The position numbers and the translations under genes are program-made. A stretch of DNA of 64,000 nucleotides. It comes from Corynebacterium hindlerae (GTDB taxonomy: Bacteria > Actinomycetota > Actinomycetes > Mycobacteriales > Mycobacteriaceae). The stretch is from positions 2,015,069 through 2,079,068 of the forward strand of contig NZ_CP059833.1 in the NCBI RefSeq assembly GCF_014117265.1, in the 5' to 3' direction. Of this stretch, positions 43,892 to 57,245 are shown in pieces. The number at the start of each line of letters is the position of its first letter. Position 1 is the first letter of the stretch. The notes beneath the pieces were generated by a model. The model was not told where the DNA came from. It ran no database searches and saw only the letters and a list, made by a program, of their open reading frames with translations.

Positions 43892-44304
43892 ACCCCTTTT
43901 TTACCTGCGGGTTTGTATTGTTGGTTGGGTGTGTGTAACTTTATGTGAGTCAGCGCGACCGACAACGCCCCGCTTGAGTGTGTGTGGCGGTAGGAAAACG
44001 AGTCGCTGATGGACAAGCCTTCTTTCTTTCGCTGGTTTTGCTGGTGTGGGTTGGTTGTGCGTGTGTTGTTTGAGAACTCAATAGTGTGCCAAGTACTTTT
44101 ATTTTTTGTTTTTTGGTTGTGTGTTGGTGCCGGCAGGCCAGGAGTGGTCTGTGTAAGCGCTTTAATACTCAATTTTTTGTGGTTTTTGGTGTCTTCCTCG
44201 TCGGATGTACCAGGAACTGTTTTTTGGACAATCATCATTATTTTTGTGCTGGTTGTTTGTTTTGCTAGGTTTTTGGCTTTTCATATGGCTGATTATCGAA
44301 TGGT
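43892..44304 (+). promoter_or_regulatory. rRNA operon promoter and leader
   Basis: T/G-rich leader with no gene. TGTTGTTTGAGAACTCAATA (about 44063-44082) followed by GTGTG is the actinobacterial antitermination box region. A related box occurs before the 23S gene. The promoters themselves are upstream of it and cannot be placed securely. Confidence 0.65.
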
Positions 44305-49241
<4,937 letters not shown>

Positions 49242-49351
49242 TGCCTTTGGGTGCACATGTAGTGCTAAACGTTGGGTGGAAATTAAGTGTTGTTCGTGTT
49301 CATTGTGCAGTGTCTGACGCAGCACACGGTGTGTGTGTTTGTGTTGTTGGT

Positions 49352-49471
49352 TGTGTCGGTGGTTGTTAGCGTGAGGGAAACGCCCGGTCCCATTCCGAAC
49401 CCGGAAGCTAAGCCTTGCTGCGCCGATGGTACTGCACCTGGGAGGGTGTGGGAGAGTAGGTCACTGCCGGC
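49352..49471 (+). rRNA. rrf: 5S ribosomal RNA
   Basis: Contains CCCGGTCCCATTCCGAACCC and GATGGTACTGCACCTGGGAG. Ends estimated from pairing of GTCGGTGG with CACTGCCGGC. Confidence 0.92.
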
Positions 49472-49488
49472 CTAAAAACTTCAAACAT

Positions 49489-49536
49489 GAAAAGCGGTGT
49501 GTGTAGGATGTGAAGTCCTAGACACACCGCTTTTCG
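49489..49536 (+). terminator. rRNA operon terminator
   Basis: GAAAAGCGGTGTGTGTAGGA pairs with TCCTAGACACACCGCTTTTC (one mismatch) around a 7-nt loop. Confidence 0.88.
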
Positions 49537-49592
49537 TCATCTAGTTAATAAATATTGGCTCAAGTACGGCTCTGAAAACCACAGAACTCGGT

Positions 49593-49598
49593 TATAAT
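49593..49598 (+). promoter_or_regulatory. -10 box upstream of gntK
   Basis: TATAAT, a consensus -10. It leaves a leader of about 90 nt that contains a small hairpin (GGTTTTGGAAAACC, 49626-49639). Confidence 0.5.
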
Positions 49599-49693
49599 GT
49601 TTGCTTTTATTGAACATATCCAGCGGTTTTGGAAAACCCTACTAATCGGGTGGAAAATAAAGGCGTTCGATTACATTCCCACAGGAGGCGTTG

Positions 49694-50212
49694 ATGGCTC
49701 ATCAACCTATGCACGTGGTTCTCATGGGTGTCAGTGGCTGCGGAAAAACGTCGGTAGCCAGCGCTATTAGTAACAAACTCGGCTGGCCGTACGCTGAAGC
49801 CGATGACTTCCATCCAGAAGCCAACAAAACAAAAATGGCGGCTGGCATTGCTCTGACCGATGAAGATCGTTGGCCATGGTTAGACAGTCTTAAAGACTGG
49901 ATGACACACCATGCAGCTGCCGGCAACAGCACCGTCGTCACGTGCTCGGCTTTGAAAAGGTCCTATCGTGACTTGTTAACACAGGCTAAGGGGGAGGTGC
50001 TCTTTGTCCACCTCGATGGTCCACAAGAGCTCATCGCTGAGCGTATGACGAAACGTGTGGGGCACTTTATGCCGACGACGCTTCTCCCTTCGCAGTTCGC
50101 GACCCTCGAACGACTCGACGAGTCTGAAAACGGGATCACCGTCGATATCACTCCCGCAATTCCCGATCTCGTCGAGAAAGTTCTGGGCGAGATCTCCCTG
50201 CGCCAAGGATAA
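49694..50212 (+). CDS. gntK: Gluconokinase
   Basis: 172 residues, the usual size. Phosphorylates gluconate to 6-phosphogluconate for the pentose phosphate pathway. Walker A GVSGCGKT at about residues 12-19; EADDFHP and the arginine-rich LKRSYRDLL are family motifs. AGGAGG lies upstream of TTG 49691 and ATG 49694; the ATG is preferred. The permease gene starts 5 bp after the stop, so both serve gluconate use. Confidence 0.95.
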   Translation: MAHQPMHVVLMGVSGCGKTSVASAISNKLGWPYAEADDFHPEANKTKMAAGIALTDEDRWPWLDSLKDWMTHHAAAGNSTVVTCSALKRSYRDLLTQAKGEVLFVHLDGPQELIAERMTKRVGHFMPTTLLPSQFATLERLDESENGITVDITPAIPDLVEKVLGEISLRQG

Positions 50213-50217
50213 GAACA

Positions 50218-51600
50218 ATGATGACGCTTCTCGCAGCGGACACCGAGCCGCTGACTCATGCTTCGAGTTCTCAACTCGCCTTGGCGGCGTGCTTGGGCAT
50301 CGCCGCAATTATCCTGCTCATCACCTGGGCTAAAATTCACCCCTTCCTCTCGCTGATGCTTGGATCCGCGGTGCTGGCGCTCAGCGCTGGAATTCCGCTG
50401 GCTAAGACTTTCACCTCATTTAGCACCGGGCTGGGGTCAACAGTCGGTAGCGTAGGCGTGCTGATCGCGCTCGGTGCCATGATCGGTGCGCTGCTGGTGA
50501 GCTCGGGTGGAGCTGACCAGATTGTGGACACGTTCTTGGATCGAACGACCGTCGGCAAGCTGCCTTGGGTGATGGCTGCACTCGCGTTTATCATCGGTAT
50601 TCCGCTGTTCTTCGAAGTCGGTCTGGTCTTGCTGATTCCAGTGGTTATGCTCGTTGCGCGGCGCTCCAAGATTCCGGTTATTCTACTTGGTATCCCTGCG
50701 CTTGCTGGTTTGTCGGCGCTGCATGGTTTGGTGCCGCCGCACCCTGGGCCACTGATCGCAATTGATGCGCTCAAGGCAAACTTGGGGCTCACGCTCGGCT
50801 TCGGTCTGTTGGTTGCCATTCCCACTGTGGTTATTTCCGGCCCAGTGGCTGCCAAAATGATGGTGAAGTGGGTTCCTATCCAGGCACCGGACACCTTTGA
50901 TACGGAAACACCAATTGCTCGGGAGCTGCGCCCTAGTTTCTTCGTCGCGTTGTCGGTGATCTTAATGCCAGTGGTATTGATGCTGGCGAACACCGTTGCA
51001 GAAACTGCTGGCGTCGACGGGAAGTCTGCGCTCGGTACCGCCTTCGGCTTCTTTGGTAGCCCACTGGTGGCCTTGCTGATCACTGCCTTGTACGCCATGG
51101 TGATGCTCGGCCTGCGGTCCGGCAAAAACCTCAAAGAAGTATCTGACGTCGTTGGTGGTTCCTTCGCACCTATCGCGGGCATTCTGCTGATTGTTGGTGC
51201 TGGCGGCGGTTTCAAACAGACGCTCGTGGACTCGGGCGTTGCCAAAGTGATTGGTGCATGGATTGAGGGCGCACCGCTGTCGCCGTTGGTTGCCGGCTGG
51301 TTGGTTGCCGTGGCTGTCCGCTTGGCGACGGGCTCAGCAACCGTATCCACTATCACTACAGCAGGCATTATGGCGCCGGTCGCGGCGGCTGGAATGTCCG
51401 ACACCCACATTGCACTGCTCGTGTTGGCTATTGGTGCCGGTTCAGTGTTCCTGTCCCATGTTAACGATGCTGGCTTCTGGTTGGTCAAGGAGTACTTCGG
51501 TATGACGGTGGGTCAAACCTTTAAGACCTGGTCTTTGATGGAAACCATTCTGTCGGTGGTTGGTCTGTTGTCGGTCCTGCTGCTGAGCTTGGTCGTTTGA
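50218..51600 (+). CDS. gntP: Gluconate permease, GntP family
   Basis: 460 residues, about 12 membrane helices. Shows GntP features such as LIALGAMIGALLVSSGGADQI and LHGLVPPHPGPLIAIDAL and SHVNDAGFWLVKEYFGM near the end. Imports gluconate with protons. ATG 50218 and ATG 50221 are adjacent alternatives. It forms an operon with gntK and ends at a strong terminator shared with crcB. Confidence 0.94.
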   Translation: MMTLLAADTEPLTHASSSQLALAACLGIAAIILLITWAKIHPFLSLMLGSAVLALSAGIPLAKTFTSFSTGLGSTVGSVGVLIALGAMIGALLVSSGGADQIVDTFLDRTTVGKLPWVMAALAFIIGIPLFFEVGLVLLIPVVMLVARRSKIPVILLGIPALAGLSALHGLVPPHPGPLIAIDALKANLGLTLGFGLLVAIPTVVISGPVAAKMMVKWVPIQAPDTFDTETPIARELRPSFFVALSVILMPVVLMLANTVAETAGVDGKSALGTAFGFFGSPLVALLITALYAMVMLGLRSGKNLKEVSDVVGGSFAPIAGILLIVGAGGGFKQTLVDSGVAKVIGAWIEGAPLSPLVAGWLVAVAVRLATGSATVSTITTAGIMAPVAAAGMSDTHIALLVLAIGAGSVFLSHVNDAGFWLVKEYFGMTVGQTFKTWSLMETILSVVGLLSVLLLSLVV

Positions 51601-51614
51601 CATTGTGCTCAGGG

Positions 51615-51649
51615 AGGCTCCTTTCTAAGGAAAGAAAGGAGCCTTTTTC
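51615..51649. terminator. Bidirectional terminator between gntP and crcB
   Basis: AGGCTCCTTTCT pairs with AGAAAGGAGCCT around 6 nt, with TTTTT after it. Confidence 0.88.
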
Positions 51650-51948
51650 TATGCAAAAATCGATACCACGCCAGTGCCACAAGCAACCGTGGCGGTGAGA
51701 TAGCCGATACTGACTTTGTACGGAAGACTTCCCACTTCTTTGGCAAGTGTCGACCAGGTAGAGAGCGCTCCTGCGACTCCGACACCCCAGAAGATAGGGG
51801 AGAAGTCATGGGAATAGACCCAAGCGAGTAACGCGCAGGCAATCATATTCGCGGTGAACGTACCCCACAGCGGTGGCAGGCTGCGGGCACAAAGGAGTCG
51901 AATCATGCCACCCATGACTCCACCGATAAAGACGAGCAGGACGATCAT
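51649..51948 (-). CDS. crcB: Fluoride channel subunit CrcB/Fluc (second copy)
   Basis: 99 residues with four membrane helices. The pore segment reads GALSTWSTLAKE, which departs from the usual GFTTFSTF pattern found in its partner. GGVMGGMIRLL near the start is the conserved glycine-arginine motif. Overlaps the upstream crcB stop by 4 bp (ATGA). Paired genes in actinobacteria probably form a heterodimer that expels fluoride. Confidence 0.88.
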   Translation of the reverse strand: MIVLLVFIGGVMGGMIRLLCARSLPPLWGTFTANMIACALLAWVYSHDFSPIFWGVGVAGALSTWSTLAKEVGSLPYKVSIGYLTATVACGTGVVSIFA

Positions 51949-52241
51949 GACGTGGGCCGTTTCGCCAGTGCGTTGCCGACCTGCCACGCTGCCACGCATC
52001 CGATAACCGTGATAGCCATCGCGAGAGGATCTCGTGAGAAAGCGAAAGCGCTGAAGGTAGTGAAGCCACCGAGCACTCCTGTTCCCCAAAAAAGACCGGG
52101 GCGAAGCCGTCCCATGAGGAAACATCCCAGCAGGTTGATCGCTATCGTCACCCACACCACCGGACCGAGGACCTGGGTTAACGCAAAGCGGGCCACAGCG
52201 CCTATGCCGGCACCGCAGCCCACTTTCAGATAATCCATCAC
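51945..52241 (-). CDS. crcB: Fluoride channel subunit CrcB/Fluc (first copy)
   Basis: 98 residues, four membrane helices. Conserved GAGIGAVARFAL, the asparagine in INLLGCF and the pore motif GGFTTFSAFAF are all present. Works as a dimer with dual topology to export fluoride. Start ATG 52241, or the next codon, also ATG. No fluoride riboswitch was recognised upstream. Confidence 0.9.
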   Translation of the reverse strand: MMDYLKVGCGAGIGAVARFALTQVLGPVVWVTIAINLLGCFLMGRLRPGLFWGTGVLGGFTTFSAFAFSRDPLAMAITVIGCVAAWQVGNALAKRPTS

Positions 52242-52256
52242 GGAAGGTAAGTTTAG

Positions 52257-53675
52257 CTACTTCCAGTCGCTACCTTGCTCCTGCAGGAACTTTTCTACGT
52301 CTGTAGGAGAGGCCTTCAGCTTAGGATCGAACTTCAGGTAGGCGTGAGTTTCCTTTGCAATGAAGCCGGAAAGCAGAATCAGACCGATCAGGTTTGGAAG
52401 CGCCATCAAACCATTGGCCAGGTCTGCAAGCGTCCAGACCGTCTCCAGCTCCGTGATCGCACCGAAGAACACCACCACGGTGAAAATCATGCGGTAGGGC
52501 AGCGCGCCGTGGCGGCCGACGAGACGTTCCACACAGCGCTCACCGTAGTAAGACCAGCCGATGATGGTGGAGAAGGCGAAGAACACCAGAGACACGGAGA
52601 CGATAGTGCCACCCCAGTGGCCAGGGAGTCCGGCAGAGAATGCGTCAGCGGTCATCGTGCCTGCATTATCCTTACCGTTGGTCCAGGTGCCTGTGGAAAT
52701 AATGACCAGGCCAGTGAACGTAACCACGACGATGGTGTCGATGAAGGTCTGTGTCATGGACACCAGGCCCTGGCGGACAGGGTGAGTGGTTTTCGCAGCG
52801 GCAGCCGCGATCGAGGCGGAACCCATACCGGACTCGTTGGAGAAGATACCGCGAGCAACACCCATTTGGAGAGCGAGGATGATGCCAGAGCCCAGGAAGC
52901 CACCAGTGGCTGCCGTGCCGCTAAATGCGTCACTAAAGATGAGAGCGAATGCTCCGGGGATCTGCTCAGCGTTGATCACCAGAACAGTAATCGCGCCCGT
53001 GATATAAATCAGGATCATCAGAGGTACGAAAGCGGACGTGACCCTACCGATCGCCTGGATGCCACCCAAGAGGACCGCACCGAGGCAGACGAACATGATA
53101 ATGCCGGAGACATTAGGGGCAATGCCAAAAGCATCTTCCAGGCCGGTGGCCACAGCATTCGCCTGGGTCAGGTTGCCGATGCCGAAGCTCGCGACAATCG
53201 CGAACAAGGTGAATGCAATACCCAGGATCTTGCCTAGTGGCCCCTTAATGCCGCGCTCGAGGTAGTACTGCGGGCCACCGGATTGTTCGCCGGCGGAGTC
53301 GGTGGTACGGAAGCGAATGCCGAGAAACGCCTCGGAGTACTTGGACGCCATACCGACCAAGCCGGTTACCCACATCCAGAACAATGCGCCGGGTCCACCG
53401 ACAGCGATTGCCGTGGCTACACCCACGATGTTGCCCACGCCGACAGTCGCGGCGAGTGCCGTGGTGAGGGCCTGGTAGTTCGTAATGTCGCCCTCACCGG
53501 TTTCGTCGTTAGGATCGATCAGCCCGTGCCGTAAGGCAACAAACAGCGTACGGAACTGAATGCCACGAAGCTGAATAGTGAGGATGAGACCAGTGCCCAA
53601 AAGAAGAGGGATCAGGAAGAAAGGTCCCCAAACGAAAGTATCGATATCACCCAAAAGGGTGTTGAAATCAGACAT
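52257..53675 (-). CDS. Alanine/glycine:cation symporter (AGCS family)
   Basis: 472 residues, about 11 membrane helices. Hallmarks: GVGNIVGVATAIAVGGPGALFWMW near 90-115, KYSEAFLGIRFR, GGPQYYLERG and FSNESGMGSASIAAAA. It takes up alanine or glycine with sodium. ATG 53675 is preceded by GCGGAG 7-8 nt away; an upstream in-frame start at 53714 has no such site. It stands alone between crcB and pgm. Confidence 0.92.
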   Translation of the reverse strand: MSDFNTLLGDIDTFVWGPFFLIPLLLGTGLILTIQLRGIQFRTLFVALRHGLIDPNDETGEGDITNYQALTTALAATVGVGNIVGVATAIAVGGPGALFWMWVTGLVGMASKYSEAFLGIRFRTTDSAGEQSGGPQYYLERGIKGPLGKILGIAFTLFAIVASFGIGNLTQANAVATGLEDAFGIAPNVSGIIMFVCLGAVLLGGIQAIGRVTSAFVPLMILIYITGAITVLVINAEQIPGAFALIFSDAFSGTAATGGFLGSGIILALQMGVARGIFSNESGMGSASIAAAAAKTTHPVRQGLVSMTQTFIDTIVVVTFTGLVIISTGTWTNGKDNAGTMTADAFSAGLPGHWGGTIVSVSLVFFAFSTIIGWSYYGERCVERLVGRHGALPYRMIFTVVVFFGAITELETVWTLADLANGLMALPNLIGLILLSGFIAKETHAYLKFDPKLKASPTDVEKFLQEQGSDWK

Positions 53676-53947
53676 GGTTGTCTCCGCTAATTCTTGAGCT
53701 ATGGTTTGCACCAACGTGGATAGACGAAGGTGATATGGATAACATTCTGCACTGTGAGGTGGGGTTTTGAAAAGCTTTCAAGGAAAAACCGGGTAATTTT
53801 ATGCACTAAAGTATCGCTAGTGTGCTGGTGAGCGGTGGAAAACACCCTTCTTCGGAGCGGGGGTAGTGGAGGCTGTCCTGCAGCGCTTGGAAAAGACGGG
53901 AAAGATGGAAGGGGTACCCACGACTTTTTCGTCCAAAGGAGTAAAAC

Positions 53948-55609
53948 ATGGCACACGAGCGCGCTGGCCAACGGGCAACGTCAGCAGATCTTATTGACAT
54001 CGCGGCGTTGGTGGCCGCCTACTACACCTTGGAACCTGACGTCACTATTCCGGATCAGCAAGTGGCGTTCGGCACCTCGGGCCACCGCGGTTCTGCCTTC
54101 GACACAGCCTTCAACGAGAACCACATCCTTGCTATCACCCAGGCGATCGTAGAGTACCGTGCCTCCCAAGGTATTGAGGGGCCACTGTTTATAGGTCGCG
54201 ATACTCACGCGCTGTCGGAGCCGGCCATGCTGTCAGCGTTGGAGGTGCTGCTCGCCACCGACATTGAAGTGCTTGTCGACGACCGTGGCCGCTACACCCC
54301 AACCCCAGCGGTATCTCATGCCATTTTGTCCCACAACGCCAAGTTGGAAGGTGGCGTCCTTGGCACATCCCCGCAGCGCGCAGATGGCATCGTTATCACG
54401 CCATCGCACAATCCGCCGCGTGACGGTGGTTTCAAGTACAACCCACCGCATGGCGGACCTGCGGACACTGACGCCACGGACTGGATCGCTAAGCGGGCCA
54501 ACGAGCTGCTGGAAAACGAGCTTGAGGGCATCGAGCTAACCCGTGTGGACGGCGTGTTGGACGAGCGTGCTACCCGCTACAACTACATGGACAACTATGT
54601 CAATGACCTGCCAAATGTGATCGACATTGAGGCTATTAAGAAGGCTGGCGTGCGCATTGGAGCTGACCCAATGGGCGGCGCTTCCGTGGACTACTGGGGG
54701 CGCATCGCTGAAGTTCACGGCCTGGATTTGACCGTCGTGAACCCTGAGGTAGACGCTACCTGGCGCTTCATGACCCTCGATACCGACGGCAAGATCCGGA
54801 TGGACTGCTCCTCCCCGAATGCGATGGCATCGCTGATCGACAACCGAGACAAGTTCGACATTGCTACCGGCAACGATGCCGACGCTGATCGCCATGGAAT
54901 CGTCACCCCAGATGCGGGGCTGATGAACCCGAACCACTACCTGGCTGTCGCAATTGATTACCTGTTCGCTCACCGTCCAGGGTGGGGAGAGCACACCGCC
55001 GTCGGTAAGACGCTTGTTTCCTCCTCCATGATTGACCGCGTCGTGGCGGCGCTGGGCCGTGACCTTGTGGAGGTTCCGGTCGGCTTTAAGTGGTTTGTGC
55101 CAGGGCTTGTCGACGGCTCCGTCGGCTTCGGTGGCGAGGAGTCTGCTGGTGCGTCCTTCCTGCGTCACGACGGCACCGTGTGGTCGACCGATAAAGATGG
55201 CATCATTCTCGACCTGTTGGCCGCAGAAATCATCGCGGTAACCGGTAAGACTCCGTCTCAGCGCTACGCCGAGCTTGCCGACGAGTATGGCGCGCCTGCT
55301 TATGCTCGCACGGACGCCGAGGCTAATCGCGAGCAAAAGGCTGTACTCAAGAAGCTGTCCCCGGAGCAGGTGACTGCCACTGAGCTGGCGGGGGAGCCGA
55401 TTGTCGCGAAGATGACCGAAGCTCCAGGCAATGGCGCCGCAATCGGTGGTCTTAAGGTCACCACCGAGAATGCGTGGTTTGCAGCCCGGCCATCCGGCAC
55501 GGAAGATAAGTACAAGATTTACGCTGAGTCCTTCAAGGGGGAAGAACACCTCAAGCAGGTTCAGCAGGAAGCCCAGGCGCTGGTTTCGGAAGTGCTGGGT
55601 AATTCCTAG
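53948..55609 (+). CDS. pgm: Phosphoglucomutase (alpha-D-glucose-specific)
   Basis: 553 residues. Interconverts glucose 1-phosphate and 6-phosphate, linking glycolysis with glycogen and cell-wall sugar precursors. Phosphoserine Ser153 is in [12 protein letters not shown]; Mg-binding [10 protein letters not shown]; sugar loop [11 protein letters not shown]; phosphate-binding [12 protein letters not shown] at the end. AAAGGAG precedes the ATG by 6 nt. Codon use suggests good expression. MauE/DoxX and DsbA-like genes follow on the same strand. Confidence 0.95.
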   Translation: MAHERAGQRATSADLIDIAALVAAYYTLEPDVTIPDQQVAFGTSGHRGSAFDTAFNENHILAITQAIVEYRASQGIEGPLFIGRDTHALSEPAMLSALEVLLATDIEVLVDDRGRYTPTPAVSHAILSHNAKLEGGVLGTSPQRADGIVITPSHNPPRDGGFKYNPPHGGPADTDATDWIAKRANELLENELEGIELTRVDGVLDERATRYNYMDNYVNDLPNVIDIEAIKKAGVRIGADPMGGASVDYWGRIAEVHGLDLTVVNPEVDATWRFMTLDTDGKIRMDCSSPNAMASLIDNRDKFDIATGNDADADRHGIVTPDAGLMNPNHYLAVAIDYLFAHRPGWGEHTAVGKTLVSSSMIDRVVAALGRDLVEVPVGFKWFVPGLVDGSVGFGGEESAGASFLRHDGTVWSTDKDGIILDLLAAEIIAVTGKTPSQRYAELADEYGAPAYARTDAEANREQKAVLKKLSPEQVTATELAGEPIVAKMTEAPGNGAAIGGLKVTTENAWFAARPSGTEDKYKIYAESFKGEEHLKQVQQEAQALVSEVLGNS

Positions 55610-55643
55610 TTAATTGCCAGCCACTACGCGGAAAGTTGTATAT

Positions 55644-56099
55644 ATGTCAACTAATATAAGGGGTCGGACTGTGTTCACAGTGCTCAGCATCGTGGCGCGG
55701 TTCGGGCTGGCGCTGGTGTGGCTGGTCTCGGGCTATCAAAAGATGGCCAATCCCATGGGTTTTCGACAGTCGATTCAGGCATATGAGCTGTTTTCGCCGG
55801 GGCTAGTGGAGGTTATTGCACTCACACTTCCTCCTGTGGAAATAGTGCTGGGACTTTTCCTCCTGTGTGGGCTGTTCTTGCGGCCCGCCGCAATGGTTAC
55901 AGCAGTGATCATGGTCGGGTTCATCGCAGGGATCAGCTCCGCGGCGATCCGTGGCCTGGAAATCGATTGTGGCTGCTTCTCCTCGGGGTCTGGGGAGTCA
56001 GGCTCCTTGGGGTGGGCGATCGCCCGTGACGTGCTGTTTTTAGCGATGGCTGTGTGGGCAGTGAAGTTCCCATTTCGGAAACTGGCACTTCACCCCTAA
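55644..56099 (+). CDS. DoxX/MauE-family membrane protein
   Basis: 151 residues with four membrane helices (FGLALVWLVSGYQKMANP is helix 1). A CGC motif in EIDCGCFSSGSGESG lies in the loop before the last helix, typical of MauE-like proteins that handle disulfides. The DsbA-like gene follows 43 bp later, so the protein may recycle its electrons, in place of DsbB or VKOR. That is inference. The ATG 55644 has GGAAAG about 10 nt upstream. Confidence 0.85.
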   Translation: MSTNIRGRTVFTVLSIVARFGLALVWLVSGYQKMANPMGFRQSIQAYELFSPGLVEVIALTLPPVEIVLGLFLLCGLFLRPAAMVTAVIMVGFIAGISSAAIRGLEIDCGCFSSGSGESGSLGWAIARDVLFLAMAVWAVKFPFRKLALHP

Positions 56100-56142
56100 A
56101 GTGAGAGATAACAGCAGGAAAACAAGTAAAGGTTGACTTCAC

Positions 56143-56868
56143 GTGAGTAATAAAATCAAGAGCCCAAATGAGAAGAGCAATGGCTTCCTCTGGGCATTGG
56201 TGGCTGTCCTCGTAATTGCCGTAGCTGTGGTTGGCTACATCTTCGTCAGTGGCAAAGGCGCCAAGATTGAAAAAATCACCGAAGGGTTCGAGAAAACTGA
56301 GGCCACCTTCGACTTGTCCATGAAAGACAACGCCTACCAGCTCAAGTCGGACAAGGCTACTAACTCAACTCCACAGGTAGACCTGTATGAAGACTTCTCT
56401 TGCCCGCACTGCTCAGACCTGGCCATTGCAACGGACAAGGACATGCTGGCCGCTGTCGATGCCGGTGAGCTGATCGTCAATATCCGCACTCTGCACTTCC
56501 TGGATCGTGGCAACAACGACGGCCACTCCACCCGCGCCGGTGATGCCCTCCGCGTCGTCGCTCAAACTGGCGACGCAAGTGCGTATTGGAACTTCCGTGA
56601 CCTCCTTATGCAGAAGCAGCAGGAGATCTACAGCAAGTGGACCATGCAGGACTTCGCCGACGCTGCGAAGCAGGTCGGTGCCAGCGACGAAGCCGTCAAG
56701 CAGATTGCTGAACTTCCGGCAGATCACGCAGAAGCCGTGAAGGTTTTTGAGGCTAATGCTGAGAAGCTTCAGGAAGAAACCGGCAAGGTATCTTCCCCTC
56801 GCGTGATTAAGGATGGCAAGGACATCGAAGATTTGCAGAACTGGGTGGCAGTGGCCAAGCAGTCCTAG
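56143..56868 (+). CDS. MdbA/DsbA-like extracytoplasmic thiol-disulfide oxidoreductase
   Basis: 241 residues: N-terminal membrane anchor (about 15-36) and a thioredoxin domain with the CPHC active site at 87-90 (DFSCPHCSD), helical insertion, then cis-proline in VSSPRVIKD near 205. C. diphtheriae MdbA has the same CPHC motif and anchor and is needed to fold pilins. Here the pilus subunits have many paired cysteines, making them probable clients. Starts with GTG 56143, with AAAGG about 9 nt upstream. Forms a likely unit with the MauE-like gene. Confidence 0.88.
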   Translation: MSNKIKSPNEKSNGFLWALVAVLVIAVAVVGYIFVSGKGAKIEKITEGFEKTEATFDLSMKDNAYQLKSDKATNSTPQVDLYEDFSCPHCSDLAIATDKDMLAAVDAGELIVNIRTLHFLDRGNNDGHSTRAGDALRVVAQTGDASAYWNFRDLLMQKQQEIYSKWTMQDFADAAKQVGASDEAVKQIAELPADHAEAVKVFEANAEKLQEETGKVSSPRVIKDGKDIEDLQNWVAVAKQS

Positions 56869-56885
56869 TTCCGCACCCCTCTTCT

Positions 56886-56917
56886 GCGCCCCGCTTCTTT
56901 AAAGTGGGGCGCTTTTT
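56886..56917 (+). terminator. Terminator of the DsbA-like gene
   Basis: GCGCCCC pairs with GGGGCGC and TTTTT follows. Confidence 0.85.
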
Positions 56918-57231
56918 ACGTTGGGCTATCGGTTCAGGAGTAGGTAAAGAAGAGTGTGCCGTCTAGTGACTGGTGCCGTAGGTCTTGCCTTTGGCCTGGT
57001 GGTTGCGGTAACGAACAAGATTTGTGCGCCTATATGACCCGGACCTTGTTGTACATGCTCTGGCTTGTCTTTACCACGGAATCTAAGCGCCAAATCGAGC
57101 GTACGCTTGGGATTTTTCGAGCGTTTTTCGTCCCATCGGAACGCTTGATTCACGTGACTTCGGCGAGGGGATACTAACCCCGGGGGCATTCTGCGGTGTA
57201 AGCATTTTATACTTATACGCGCATAGCAGAC
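56918..57231. other. Intergenic region without a supported gene
   Basis: About 310 bp. Short frames exist on both strands but none has a start site or a recognisable product. A short hydrophobic fragment (VGLAFGLVVAVTNKIC) is read from about 56970 and then stopped; it may be gene debris. Confidence 0.4.
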
Positions 57232-57237
57232 TACGCT
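57232..57237 (+). promoter_or_regulatory. -10 box of the antiporter gene, leaderless
   Basis: TACGCT ends 8 nt before the ATG at 57246. Confidence 0.45.
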
Positions 57238-57245
57238 GTCTACTC

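Noticed and set aside
50337..51488. 383-codon minus-strand frame inside gntP
   Set aside because: Ser/Thr/Pro/Ala-rich shadow of a hydrophobic transporter.
51952..53237. Plus-strand frames opposite crcB and the alanine symporter
   Set aside because: They are shadows of membrane-protein genes whose families are clear on the minus strand.
56926..57189. 87-codon minus-strand frame upstream of the antiporter gene
   Set aside because: No ribosome site and a basic, low-complexity sequence with no resemblance to known proteins.
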